64,000 bases of DNA from Sipunculus nudus (lineage: Eukaryota > Annelida > Sipuncula > Golfingiida > Sipunculidae). The notes below the pieces were generated by a model. That model saw nothing but the letters and a program-made list of their open reading frames with translations. It ran no database searches and was not told the origin of the DNA. The stretch covers positions 50,637,812-50,701,811 of the forward strand of contig CM049314.1 in assembly GCA_026874595.1 (NCBI GenBank), in the 5' to 3' direction. The position numbers were made by a program, and so were the translations under genes. Of this stretch, positions 12,463 through 25,741 are shown one piece after another (the stretch's first letter is position 1; every line of letters starts with the position of its first letter).

Positions 12463-13738
12463 AGCTCAGCTGACTATAAGTCATCTGAGCTATGGTCGTT
12501 TGGTCCATTGTCTGTCGTCCGTCCGTCTGTCCGTCCATCCGTAGATGTGGCATGTTTTGAAACTGTAAGACCTAGTAATCCAAATTTGGGCTTAATGTTA
12601 GATGTCCCCAAGATCTCCTACCAAGCCGAAAACTGGGTCTTTGCGACTTCGTTCCTTTGAGAAATTAAGGAAAAACCTCAATTTTTTTTATGTAAAACCT
12701 ATTTTCACACTTCAGGACTGCCTAATATCAAAACCACTCATCTGTTCTTACTCATATTTACCATAAATAATCCTCTATATAGTTCCTATGTACATGCCAG
12801 AAATTAGGTCTGTATTATATAATTTAAAAAAGTTATAGCCCCCAGCATAATGCATTTTGTAAATAATCAGGAAAGAAATTTGATCACTTAACACAAAACT
12901 TGTTAAAGCTACGCACTTTTTTTCCAGTTATATAACTTTTATTAATTAAAATTAAATTGTATACCCAAAATTAGAACAAAATCTTTTAAATTTTTTAAAA
13001 TATTAGCAAAAATAAAAAATTGGTACCTTAAATTTTGCCCAACTTTGACCATGGCACGTTTTTTCCCTGTAACTGCTGTGGATTTAATTTTCAAAGCATG
13101 TTTTTATTAGCATTTCAACTGTAAACATCAAAAATTTGAAACCAGTTGATCAAAAACTGTAGATTTTATTCAAGTTTTCAAGCTCCATGTCACATATTGT
13201 TTACATCAAGCTAGTGTTATGCAGTTTGCTAGAGTTCAGCTCCCCTGCTTCAGCTCTAAGTTCCTTTAATTTGGCAAACAGTTAGATGTCTCCAAAATTC
13301 CCTACAGTGCCAAGAATTTGGTCACTAGGACTTAATTCCTTCGACATATTAATGAAAAACTTCACTTTTCCATTAAAAATCCATTGTTACACTTCAGGAC
13401 TGCCTAATATCAAAACCACTGATCTGACTTTGATCATATATAATATACATATTTTTCTATACATTCGCTCTGCACATGCCAGAAATGATGTCAGTATTGC
13501 GTAATTGTTTTAAGTTATGGGCCCAAACATAATGGACTTTGTAAAAAATCAGGAAAAATATTGACGTTACATGAAAATTATTGAAGCTGGAGAATTTTTT
13601 TCAAGTATATAACTTTGTTTAATTAAGATTCAATTGTATACCCAAAATTCGATCTGTATTTTGTAAATTTTATAAGCTATTAGCATAAACATAAAATCAG
13701 TACCTTAAATTTACCCAACTTTGACATAGGCATGTTTT
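12463..13738 (+). mobile_element. Family A element, outer copy, 5' part
   Basis: AGCTCAGCTGACTATAAG starts at 12463 after a T-run inside the LINE remnant. Two modules follow (about 12600 and 13285). The body is interrupted at CCCAACTTTGACATAGGCAT-GTTTT, where a second family A element is inserted. It resumes at 18245. Confidence 0.8.
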
Positions 13739-16700
13739 AGTTCAGCTGACTATAGGTCATCTGAGCTATAGTTGTGGTCCATTGTCCGTCGTCCGTCCGT
13801 CTGTCCGTCCGTAGATGTGGCACGTTTTGAAACCGTAAGACCTAGGAATCCAAAATTCAGCATACTGTTAGATGTCCCCAAGATCTCCTACCAAGCCCAA
13901 AACTGGGTCTTTGTGACTTCATTCCTTTGAGAAATTAAGGAAAAACCTCAATTTTTTATTAAAAACCTATTTTCACACTTCAGGACTGCCTAATATCAAA
14001 ACCACTCATCTGTTTTTCCTCATATTTCCTATAAATAATCCTCTATATAATTCCTATGTACATGCCAGAAATTAGGTCTGTATTATATAATTTAAAAAAG
14101 TTATGGGCCCAAACATAATGCATTTTGTAAATAATCAGGAAAGAAATTTGATCACTTAACACAAAACTTGTTAAAGCTAAGCTCTTTTTTCCAGTAATAT
14201 TACTTTTATTAATCAAAATTAAATTGTATACCCAAAATTAGAACAAAATCTTTTAATTTTTTTAAAATATTAGCAAAAATAAAAATTTGGTACCTTAAAT
14301 TTTGCCCAACTTTGACCATGGGACGTTTTTTTGCTGTAACTGCTGTGGATTTAATTTTCACAGCATGTTTTTGTTAGCATTTCAACTGTTAACACCAAAA
14401 ATTTGAAACCAGTTGATCAAAAACTGTAGATTTTATTCAAGTTTTCAAGCACCATGTCACATATTGCTAGTGTTATGCAGTTTGCTGGAGCTCAGCTCCC
14501 GAGCTTCAGCTCTAAGTTCCTTAAATTTGGCATACAGTTAGATTTCTCCAAAATCCCCTACTATGCCAAGAATTTGGTCACTTGGACTTAATTCCTTCGA
14601 GATATCAATGAAAAACTTCATTTTTCCATTTAAAACCCATTGTTTCACTTTAAGACTGCCTAATATCAAAACCACTGATCTGACTTTGATCATATATAAT
14701 ATACATATTTTTCTATACATTCGCTATGCACATGCCAGAAATGATGTCAGTATTGTGTATTTTTTTTTAAGTTATGGGCCCAAACATAATGCACTTTATT
14801 TACTCACCTAAGATGAGAATTGCTGAAGCTGGAGACTTTTTGTAAGGAATATAACTTTATTTAATCAAGATTCGATTGTTTACCCAAAATTAGATCTGAA
14901 TTTTGCAAATTTTTCAAGTTATTAGCTTAAATAAAAAATCAATACCCTAAATTTTGTCCAACTTTGGCAATGGCATGTTTTTTTTCTGTAAGCACTGTTG
15001 ATTTAATTTTCACAGCATATATACATAAGGATTTAATCTTTTAAAATCTGAAATTTCAAAGGAATTGATTGAAAAGAGTAGCTTTTATTCAAGTTTTCAT
15101 ACACCATGTCAAGTGTTGTTTACATCTAGCCCATTTAGTAGTAAAGCCTTCACTTGCATTATGTAACCCACCAGGCAGCTTGTCTTGGCTCAGCTGGGCC
15201 ACTACTAGCAGGCTTCCCTCTGCCCTGCACACAACCCCCCCCCCCCTAGATGATGCATTAACTAGATGAATGTTATAATTTTCTGTATTTCATTTTATTC
15301 TTGGCTATGCTACATTTCAGATTTTGTATTTACCACCAGGGTTACAATGATTAAAGTGCACATTTAATTCTGTCCACAAAGTGGTGTATTGCTATGAGAG
15401 TGTGGATGTTCATCAGATAAGTAATTCCTTCCTTGAGAAGAGTAAAAACTTCACCAGGTGTGAAATTGACTATTAATTCCAGTAATAAATTAAAGCTTAG
15501 ATTGTAATTAGCATAATGATATTGTTTGTCCCTCATTCAACCAACATACATGTGTATACTTTATTTGTTTTTATTTTACCAAATTTACAGAATCATATTT
15601 TATTTTGGTAAATAAGATTAAGCATGTACTGAAAACTCCAATGTGCAAAACTTTTAATAGTGATTCAAGGAATAATCTTGCAGATGCCATGTTGTGGCAT
15701 TATTTTCTTTTAAATTCAGTTTAAAAATTTGTGATTTAAAAATAATAAAAATATATGTGTATGCATAATATGACCCAATACTAGCTACACTCTGGATGTA
15801 TAATGATTGCAACTAAGAATTCTAATATTTTAACTTATATTTTCAATGTTTTTTTAATACAAATGTATAAAACTTGTAAATAAAAAAAATTAATCAGATA
15901 AAAACTATTTTAATGGAAAAAGTGGATATGCTTAAATAATATATAAACTTAAATGTATTATTCCCTTGAATGTGAAATAAAGGTATTAGTCCAGACCTAG
16001 GAATCCAAAATTTGGCATAATGTTAGATGTCCCCAAGATCTCCTACCAAGCCGAAAACTGGGTCTTTGCAACTTCGTTCCTTTGAGAAATTAAGGAAAAA
16101 CCTAAATTTTTTATTTGAAACCTATTTTCACACTTCAGGACTGCCTAATATCAAAACCACCTATCTGTTTTTCCTCATATTTACCATAAATATTCCTCTA
16201 TATAGTTCCTATGTACATGCCAGAAATTATGTCTGTATTATTTAATTTAAAAAAGTTATGGGCCCAAACATAATGCATTTTTTAAAAAATCAGGAAAGAT
16301 ATTTGATCACTTAACACAAAAAACTTTAAAGCTATGGACCTTTTTTCCAGTAATATAACTTTAATTAATCAAAATTAAATTGTATACCCAAAATTAGATG
16401 AAAATCTTTAATTTTTAACAAAAATGTTTTTGTTAGCATTTCATCTGTTAACACCAAAAATTTGAAACCAGTTGATCAAAAACTGTAGATTTTAATCAAG
16501 TTTTTAAGCACCATGTAACTTGTTAGTTTATAATAACAGGAAATTACTACTGTGTCTAGTGTGTACATTGATGTGAAATTAGTCCAAAATGAATTTTTTA
16601 CAGTTATTTTTTAATATAAATAAAAGCCATAAAACCAGGTACTTATGATCATTATTTAAATGTGTGAATTTTGTATATTCTGGATTCTCAACATCAACTT

Positions 16701-18244
16701 TGTAATTGTATTTAAATACGAATATGATTATGTACTCCATTATAAAATTTCTTGCATAAAGAATGGGAATTCAGGAAAAAATGAAAGTATATGAATACTC
16801 GTGCAAATACTTTCAAAATGTATTCATGAATGCATTCATGAATATATTCTTTAATATTATTTTAATAATCATATCAGTTATATTTCATTTTAAAAAATCA
16901 TATGATTCTCTTATTATTTTTAATAAAAATTACTGTGGTTGCCTTTATATCGGCGGGGCTGAATTTTCGCAGTTTTTGTATTTTTAAAAGTTTACCAGGT
17001 TTCCTTTTTTGCGCTCTATCATTAGTCTAGTAGTTTTATTATCAAATATGGAACTATGAACTGTAATGACAAAATTATTTCATAAACCGCTGATTTCATT
17101 GTTATCCAGGTCTACTATTTCTCTGTCCGGATATCGCATGTTTAAACTGTCACGGACGGCTGAGCCGACTCGTGCGGGAAGCATTGACCCCGCTGGCTGT
17201 AATTAGTTCAGAGCCAAGGCTCATTCAAAACAACTCACATTCCACTGTTCTGCGGCACTTTGGCCCCATAATGAACTTTGACATTTCAAATATATTAAAA
17301 ATTCGCGTCATCATTAGCTAATCAAACATCGTTTGGCGCGTCATGATTTCGTTAGTGACAGAATAAGTCCTTTATACAGTTAAAAGGTGGCGCTACCCTA
17401 GCGGCTACGATCACTACTTTGTGGCAAATTTTATTTATTAACAGTTACTAAATACGGCACAATGTGAAGGAGTATCTTCTACTCAATATTCATTTTAAGC
17501 GGCAGTTGATGTCACCTGGCTTGGCACACATACACGTAATTTTAGAATATTACTGAACGGCGGGCATTGACACTTTCCAGACTTCAGTCCTGTGCCGGGC
17601 GGCAGGAAACACTGCCAGGCGCGCCCAACCGGTCTGAACATCCCTGCAAAGGATCACGGTTTTTGCATCTAAGCAAACCGATATTATTTTAAATGGGCCC
17701 TGTTTTTAATTCTCCCTGAATCACTTAAATTATATGCTGGAGGCTCGATGGCCATCACCACGTAGCTGAAGATTAATCTCAACTGTCGCCAACTATAACT
17801 ACAACGGCAGTTCTTGAAATTAACTATCATGGCCTGGTATATATGCATTCAAAACTGCGTGGTTTCAATTTCGCGGTCAGAGAGCGACCGTGAATATCGC
17901 GAATTTGAAACCACCGCAAATAAGAAGACAACCACAGTATATTTGGGACAATATTTGTAATTTTTTTAATAAATAGTTAAACTCTTATATTATATGTTCT
18001 GCTTATAAGTTATATGGCCAAGTCAAAATCCGTGTGACAGTAGTACTCCATTTGTTAATAAAATAAATGAAATCAATCCTCTTCCATCTCCAAAGGTACT
18101 ATCAAAATCATACATAAGCTAAACAACAACAACTCATAATACAGCTTATATTTATTACCACACAAAACCAGCATGTGCCTCATTTCTAAATAATATTTTT
18201 TTATCATATATAACAGCTGAGCGTCGTGACCCATAGGTCCCTTG
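13739..18244 (+). mobile_element. Family A element nested inside another family A element
   Basis: The 5' end is AGTTCAGCTGACTATAGG at 13739. The 3' end is CAGCTGAGCGTCGTGACCC, then ATAGGTCCCTTG, at 18244. Removing it rejoins the outer sequence as GCATGTTTT/TTTTCCCTGTGAG, the continuous sequence seen in uninterrupted copies. The target is therefore a T-run with no other duplication visible. It matches 55281-59123 but has internal deletions, plus a 1005-bp insertion at 16933-17937. No protein-coding capacity was recognised. Confidence 0.8.
16933..17937. mobile_element. 1005-bp TA-flanked DNA transposon (non-autonomous)
   Basis: The element begins CTGTGGTTGCC and ends GACAACCACAG, giving a terminal inverted repeat of about 10 bp plus further imperfect matches. 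It is flanked by TA on both sides (16931-16932 and 17938-17939). The paralogous family A sequence at 58809-58830 reads AAAAATTATATTTGGGAC with a single TA and no insert. That proves both boundaries and a TA target duplication. TA duplication fits the Tc1/mariner/pogo supergroup. There is no ORF of transposase size. The interior is more GC- and CpG-rich than its host repeat. Confidence 0.85.
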
Positions 18245-18894
18245 TTTTTCCCTGTGAGTACTGTTGATTTAATTTTCACAGCATGTAAACATAAGTATTT
18301 AATTTGTTTAAATCTGAAATTTGAAAATAAAAGGTTGAAAAATTAGGCTAGTTATTGAATTTTATCTTGAGGCTCTGTTGTAGTCACTTGCTTTGTTCTA
18401 GATGCAGGTAGGCCACTCCAGGTCACTGGAAGTCAGCTATGCAAGGGTTCCTGATTTGTTGCAGTCACTGGGGGAGATCCCCTGCTGTGACAGGTGTACA
18501 ATTGTTCTCATATCACACCCCTCCCCCCATGAATATTTAAATATACATTTGTATGCATGATGTGGTGTTATATGACAAGATTGAGATTTATGATGATGTA
18601 ATTTAAAATTATGAATCAACATTTATATTCAGAAATATTTGTTATATTGGAAATGTATACAAATTAAACTTAAAATAAAAAAATGAATATCTAATACAAA
18701 CATGTGTTTATTATTTTCAAGCCTCAGCAGAATTGGAGATCAGGCTTTGTTTGCCCTGAATGTATATGCAAAGTGTTGTTAATCCCACCATCCCCCCCCC
18801 CCCCCCCCCCCCCCCGGCCGTCATTGATCCTTTGCACCTCACCGTCACCTTTGCACTGGGACATTAGTTGTTATTGCAAATGTGTACAATTTTT
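18245..18894 (+). mobile_element. Family A element, outer copy, 3' part
   Basis: This continues the element begun at 12463 (CCCTGTGAGTACTGTTGATT...). It matches 8180-9080 of the short subtype, with internal deletions. It contains a 24-C tract at 18792-18815. The element is cut by a family C start at 18895, so no 3' terminus is present. Confidence 0.7.
18792..18815 (+). repeat. Poly-C tract (24 C)
   Basis: This is a homopolymer run in the family A-derived sequence, one of several poly-C tracts in family A copies. Confidence 0.9.
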
Positions 18895-20290
18895 AGCGAA
18901 CTTGTGAGCTTATGCGATGGCGCAGCGTTTTCCGTCCTTCGTCAGCCGTCCTCCGTCCAGGGCTGGCTTTCCTCTGTCCATGGCTGTAAGTCAGAAACCT
19001 TCAGAGCTAGCAAGTCCAAATTACATGGAAGAATTAGTCACATGTGAAACTTGGTGCCCTGTAGCTTATTATTGGGTATTTGCATTAATTTAGATTTTAT
19101 AGAGATAAAGCTAAAAAAGCTTCAAAAATCTTCTTCTCAGAAACTGTCCAGCCAAATTGTCCAATATTTCAAAGAAATGAACCCCGGAAGTATCTTTCTC
19201 AAGTTTGTTCGAATTGTACCAGTTCAGAGATTTTTGGCCGAGTTACAGGAGGTTAAACTTGGTCATCTGTCCAAAAAAGCACACTAAAATTAAAATCTCA
19301 GAAACGGCTGAAGCTATCATCACCAAATTTTATGCCAGTGTTGGTCACGTGAGTCATAACTGAATTTGAGGTATAGGTGGCGCCACCTGCATTGGCCTTT
19401 ATTGTAGGGGGGTCATCAATGCCTGTATCATACTGATGGCTACAAAAAACTTCTTCTCTGAAACCATATGGCCAAATTGTTTAATATCGCACAGAAATGA
19501 GCCTAGGGTAGTGCTTTCTGAAGTTTGTTCAAATACTCTCAGTTCAGTGACTTTTGGCTGAGTTATGGGAAGCTAAATTTAGTCATATGCTGTAACAGCC
19601 GATTTTAGCTCAGTGGCTACAAAGATCTTCTTCTGAAAAACCACTGGGCCAAATTCTTAAATCTCACACATTAATTATCCTTAGATGTTGATAATTCAAG
19701 TTTGTTTAAATGGTTTTGGTTCAGTGATTTTTGGCTGAGTTATGGGAAGCTTAACATAGCCATTTTGCTGTATTTTCCCATATGAGTTATAAACCTGTAA
19801 AACAATTTTTGACTGATGCCACTGAGGCCAATTTGTTTAATATTTTACAAGAATAATTCCCTGAATAATTCTTATAATAATTGTCTATTATGGTTCCAAA
19901 GAATGAATTTTGGCTGAATTATAAAGATTGAATTGATTCATTTTACCATATATGTTAGCTGTGTGAAGCAGATACATCTAGCCTGGCATCAGTTTATCAG
20001 CATCCATTGCATCATGCCTCTATAGACATATAGATTTCAGGATATCTATGGTTAATATTGACAAGAATGTTTTTTTTTAAAGCTTTTAAAAAATGTAAAT
20101 TCATGATTTTAGATATTCCTCATGCCAGACAATGTTTCCAATCACAGGTATACAGCTCTCTGTGGGTATATAAAGACGGCTGTACATGGATTATAAATAA
20201 TTGGTAACCATACTTAATTCAAGATTTTGCCATCAGTGAGATGTATCTGTATTATAATTTTGCATTCAGTATGCATCTGTAGTAATTTTT
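18895..20290 (+). mobile_element. Family C element
   Basis: The 5' end TTTTT|AGCGAACTTGTGAGCTTATG is followed by CCGTCCTTCGTCAGCCGTC. The body then matches windows 1-980 and 60000-60950. It ends where another family C start (AGCGAACCTGTGAGC, 20291) follows a T-run. The T-run plus AGC start parallels family A and suggests a related mobilisation mechanism. Confidence 0.7.
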
Positions 20291-20738
20291 AGCGAACCTG
20301 TGAGCTAATGTGATGATGTGGCAGTGTCTGTTGTCTGTACGTTAATCCATACTTTTTTGAAAACTTGAGCTAGCATCATGAAATTTAATGCAAAAAATTA
20401 GCCATCTGAAAAATTCTGCATTTTCTTAGAATTTTTAGAGAAAAAGCTAAAAACCTTAAAAAAATCTTCTCCTCTGAAACTGTCAAGCCAAATTATTCAG
20501 TATTTCACAGAAATAATCTTTTATACCATCTCTCTCAAGTTTGTTTGAATGGTTAAAGTTCGGTGAATTTTGGCCGAGTTACAGGAAGTTGAACTTAGTC
20601 ATATGTCCAAAAAAGCACACTAAAATGACAGTCTCAGAAACGGCTGGAGCTATCATCACCACATTTTATGCCAGTGTTGGTCACATGAGTCATATATGAA
20701 ATTCAGGTATTGGTGGTGCCACCTGCATTGACCTTTTT
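20291..20738 (+). mobile_element. Family C element, interrupted by family A
   Basis: It starts AGCGAACCTGTGAGC and runs to GCATTGACCTTTTT, where the 20739 family A element begins. After that element, TTTTGTTTGGGGGTCAT (23870-23886) continues the family C sequence (compare TTTTGTATGGGGGTCA at 2107-2122). The family A copy is therefore an insertion in a T-run of family C. Confidence 0.7.
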
Positions 20739-23700
20739 AGCTCAGCTGACTATAAGTCATCTGAGCTATAGTCATGGTCCATTGTCCGTCGTCCGTCCGT
20801 CTGTCTGTCCGTCCGTCCGTCTGTCCGTCCGTCTGGATGTCCGTCCGTAAGACTGGCACGTTTCGACACCGTTGGACCTACGAATCTGAATTTCGGCATA
20901 CCGTTAGATGTCCCCATAATCTCCTACCATGCCAAAAATTGGGTCAATAGGACTTCGTTCCTTTGAGATATTAAGGAAAAACCTCAATTTTTTATTAGAA
21001 ATCTATTTTCACACTTCAGGACTGCCTAATATCAAAACCACTCATCTGGTTTTCTTCATATTGAGCGTAAATATTCCTCTATATAGTTCCTATGTACATG
21101 CCAGATATTAAGTCAGTATTATATAATTTAAAAAAGTTATGGGCCCAAACATAATGGACTTTGTAAAAAAATCAGGAAGATATTTGGTCACTTAAGACCA
21201 AAAGTGTTAAAGGTAGGGACTTTTTTTTCAGTAATACAACTTTAATTAATAAAAATTTAATTGTATACCAAAAATTAGATCAAAATTTGTTAAATTTTTT
21301 TAAATATTGGCAAAAATATAAAATTGGTACCTTAAATTTTGCCCAACTTTGGCCATGGCACTTTTTTTCCTGTAAGTACTGTGGGTTTAATTTTCACACC
21401 ATGTATACATTAGGATTTAATCTGTAAAAATCTGAAATTTGAAAATAAAAGCTGCAAAATTAGGCTAGTTATTGAATTTTTTTGGAGGCTATTGTTGTAT
21501 TCCCTTACATTGTCAGGCAGTCCACTTTGATGACTGTAGGTCATTCAGTGCACATCTCTATGCTCCCCAGGCTGTTGACATAATTTTAGATGTCCCCAAA
21601 ATTTCCTACCATACCGAAAATTGGGTCATTAGGACTTTGTTCCTTCGAGATATTAAGGAAAAAACTCTGTTTTCCATAAAAAAAAGCCATTGTTACACTT
21701 CAAGGCTGCCTAATATCAAAACCACTGATCTGTTTTTGATCGTATTTAGTAATCACATTCTTTTATACATTTTCTATGAACATACCAAAAATTAGGTCAG
21801 TATTGGGTATTATTTTGAAGTTATGGGCCAAAACATAATGCAATTTTTTAAAAAATCAGGAAATATATTTACTCACCTAACATGAGAATTGCTGAACCTA
21901 GAGACTTTTTTTCAGGAATATAACTTTATTTAATCAAGATTCAATTGTTTACCCAAAATTAGATCTGAATTTTGCAAATTTTTCAAGTTATTAGCATAAA
22001 TAAAAAATCAATACCTTAAATTTTGTCCAACTTTGGCACTGTTGATTTAATTTTCCCAGCATATATGCATAAGGATTTAATCTTTTAAAATCTGAACATT
22101 CAAAAGAAATTGATTGGAATGAATAGCTTTTATTCATGTTTTCATACACCATGTCAAGTGTTGTTTACATCTAGCCCACCTAGTAGTACAGCCTTCACTT
22201 GCATTATGTAACCCACCCCAGGCAGCTTACCTTGGCCCAGCTTGGCCACTACTAGCAGGGTTCCCCTTTGCCCTGCACTTATCCCCCCCCCCAGCTGGTG
22301 CATAAACTAGATGAATGTTATAATTTTTCTGTATTTTATTTTATTCTTGGACATGCTACATTTTAGATTTTGTATTGTACCACCAGGGTTACAATGATTA
22401 AAGTGTACATTTAATTGTGTCCACAAAGTGGTGTATTGCTGTGAAAGTGTGGATGTTCATGAGATAAGTAATTCCTTACTTCAGAAGAGTAAAAACTTCA
22501 CCAGGTGTGAAATTGACTATTAATTCCAGTAATTAATTAAAACTGGGATAGTAATTAGCACAATGATATTGTTTGTCCCTCATTCAACCAACAGTGTGTA
22601 TACTTTATTTGAAAAGATGTTTTATTTTATCAAATTTACTTTTATTTTATTTTGGTGAATAAAATTAAGCATGTCCTGAAAACTCCAATGTGCAAAACTT
22701 TTTAATAGTGATTCAAGGAATATTCTTGTAGATGCCATGTTGTGGCATTATTTTCTTTTAAAATCAGTTTAAACATTTATGATTTAAAAATTATAAAATA
22801 TATGTGTATGCATAATATGACCCAATGTTTTTTACTATGTATATATAATGATTGCAACTTTTGCAACAATTCTAATATTTTAACTTTTATTTTCAGGTTT
22901 TTTAATTAAAAATTTATAAACCTGTAAATAAAAAAAATGATTCAGATAAAAACTTCTTAATGGAAAAAGTGGATCTGCTTAAAAAAATAGGATTATATTT
23001 AAACTTAAATGCATTACTCTCTTGAAAGTGAAATAAAGGTATTAGTCCATTCTGTCCACTTGCCTGTCCAACTATAAATTTTCGTATGCAACACAGTATC
23101 TCAAAACTTTTACTGTTTTTCTTCATGACAGTCTTGTCAGAGTATTAGTTTGCAATCATATATTTAGAACTTTACTATAACCAAGTAGGAGGGCCCCTTT
23201 CCTCTTAGCTTTTCATATTCTTATATAAATGAAAAACATTACAATAGAATATTTCTACATCCACCTTCGTGCTGCCCTCACTTTTCCCTTCTCCGAACCC
23301 CATCCCAAAGTCAGCCTCAGTAAGCAAGAACAAGATGAATCAGATATATTCATACTTTAATATTTTGTATAACTATTCGTCCATAGGTACCTATGTACAT
23401 GATGTAGACATAGTGGGCATCACAATAATGTACCTTGTCAAGACTAAAGAGATATTGTGTCATACAGTTACATATTCATAAATCACTTCATCAGCATAGT
23501 TAATCATAACATCATATCTGTCAAATTGAACGTTTGCAGACTACCAAACACTTTAGATCCTTCAACAAATAGCCTTATCATCATTCTACTACTGCTTATA
23601 ACTGCTGTCATTGCATTCATATTTGCTCAAATATATCACAATTTTCAACCCCTCCTAAATAAATAAAAAATAAACCACTTTATTTGACTCTATTAATCCA

Positions 23701-23873
23701 TCAGTCAGGTAATTTCATTTATCATTTACTCACATATTACATTACATTCCTTTATAATAGCCTAACATGTACATGATATTCATAAGCTTTATCGACTCAA
23801 TATAGTATCACAGTGGAGAAACATTTATAGTCCAATCACGATCAGCTGAGCGCCGTGACCCATGGGTCCCTTG
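20739..23873 (+). mobile_element. Family A element, complete, 3.1-kb subtype
   Basis: The 5' end is AGCTCAGCTGACTATAAG. A GTCC/GTCTGTCC tract lies at 20790-20850. Two modules (about 20905 and 21590) are followed by a unique 3' half. The 3' end is CAGCTGAGCGCCGTGACCC, then ATGGGTCCCTTG. The 5' AGCTCAGCTG is the inverse of the subterminal 3' CAGCTGAGC. The palindrome GACCCATGGGTC lies between that repeat and the end. This asymmetric layout is the published hallmark of Helentron-associated elements. It is nearly identical to 48775-51927 and to 25742-29855 minus its insert. It encodes no recognisable protein. Confidence 0.85.
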
Positions 23874-25741
23874 TTTTGTTTGGGGGTCATTTGTCATCTG
23901 TACATTAACCCATAATTTCTCAGGAATAGCAGGAGCTACCAGCCCCAGATTTCATGCAATAATCTGTCACATATAAAATTTTGTGGGATCAGCTTATTTT
24001 TTTTTACTATCTGCATTTACTTAGATTTTATAGGGAAAAAGCTGAAAAACTTTTAAAAGTCTTCATGTAAACGGTCCAGCCAAATTGTTCAATATTTTAC
24101 AGAAATGATCCCAGAGATTTGATGAATTTTAGTGGAGTTACATGAATTTGAACAGTCATTTGGCCAAATAAGCATACTGACAAAGTAATCTCAGAAATGC
24201 AGAAGCTAGCATTACCAAGTATTGTGCAAATGATGGTCACATGACTCTTATTTGAAGTTGCAGATTTTGTGGTGCCACCTACATTGACCTGTTTTTTATG
24301 GGCAAAACTTCACAATTTTAGCCTCTTTCAGCTTAAAATGTTTATGATGAAACTGTCAAGTTGAATCGTTCAATTTTTCAAAAGAACTATCCTAGGACAT
24401 GGTTCTTTCAATCATATCAGAAAAGCTTAAGTTGGTCTTATGTCTATTTCAAACTGAGGACTGCAAAACTGTTCTTCTACAAAATTATTGTTTCAATTAT
24501 AACTTCTGTAACATTGCACAAAAATTATTCTTAGGTGGCCTTTGTTCAAGTTTACTTGAATGATTTTTTTTGCAGAATTATTGGACCTTTAACAATAAAA
24601 GGACTGCATCTTTTATCATTCTAGATATTTTGATAACAAGTTTTTGAATATGTCAGCTTTAAAAAAAAAGCATTTTAGCCAAAGTCTTTCAGTATGTGTT
24701 AACAGTTTTACCATCAGGCCAAGATTGTGTATCTTTAATAGGTTGAGAAACTGCCAACTGTTTCAGATTTGGCAACAGATCAAGAGTTCATTCAGTGCAG
24801 CCAGATATAGGTCAAGAGTTCAATCAGTGCAGCCAAGCACAAGGCATGTGATCACCTCATGGGTGACATGTGAACACCTCATGGGCACCATGTGATCACC
24901 TCATGGGTGTCATGCCCCTCAGGGCAGGGCCCTTGCATGAGCTTATGCAATGGTGTGGCTACTATTTCAGATTTGCCAACAGGCTAGAGGTCAGTCTGGA
25001 TCTATTTATAGCTCTGTCAGACTGCCAACTGTATCAGATTAGGCAACAAGTCAAGAGTTCACTCAGTACAGCCAGGTATGGGTCTGGAGTTTACTCAGTG
25101 CAGTAGCTGCATTCTATTTATAGCATTGGCAGACTGCAAACTGCATCAGATTTGGCACCAAAGTTCAGCCTGTATCTATTTATAGCTTTGGCAGAGTTCC
25201 AACTGTGTCAGACTATGCATCAGGTCAAGAGTTCACTCAGTGCAGCCAGGTACAGGTCAAAAGTTCACTCAGTCTACCCAGGTTCAGGTCATGAGTTCAC
25301 TCAGTGCAGTAGACTGAGCCAGTAAATTTGTCACAGTTCACTCGGGTCAACTGCCTTTCTCACCTAAGCCTGGTCAGCCCCATGCATCAGACTCAAGGTT
25401 AGTTTGATGTATTGGCCTGATATTTTGACCTGTCTATGTATCTTTGATGGCTTTCTCGTTCGCAAGACAGGTGTCACCACCTACAATGACTTTTGCACAG
25501 TGTATGTGCCTGCTTATTTCGACAGAGGAATTTGATATATCAGCCTGAAATTGGGCATAAATATACTTATTGAATAGCTTTGTCGTATACAAGACTGGTG
25601 GTGCCACCTACAAATATTTTTTGCACAGTGTGTGTTCCTGCTTATTTTCAGGAGGGATTGATATATGAGTCTGAAATTGGGCATATGTATATATCTCTTA
25701 TAACTTTGTTGTATACAAGACTGGTGGTGCCAGCTACAATC
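23874..25741 (+). mobile_element. Family C element(s), including internal short repeats
   Basis: The first ~20 bp close the copy interrupted at 20738. From about 23896 (CATCTGTACATTAACCC) a further copy runs on. It contains the CAAGAGTTCACTCAGTGCAG short-repeat zone (24780-25320) and a GATCACCTCATGGG triplication (24850-24911). It ends with TGGTGCCAGCTACAATCA, the sequence also found directly before the family A element at 61746. Confidence 0.65.

Noticed and set aside
23457-23666. 69-codon ORF (hydrophobic) repeated at about 29440 and 51511
   Set aside because: It recurs only because the 3.1-kb family A copies are nearly identical. It has no independent sign of selection.
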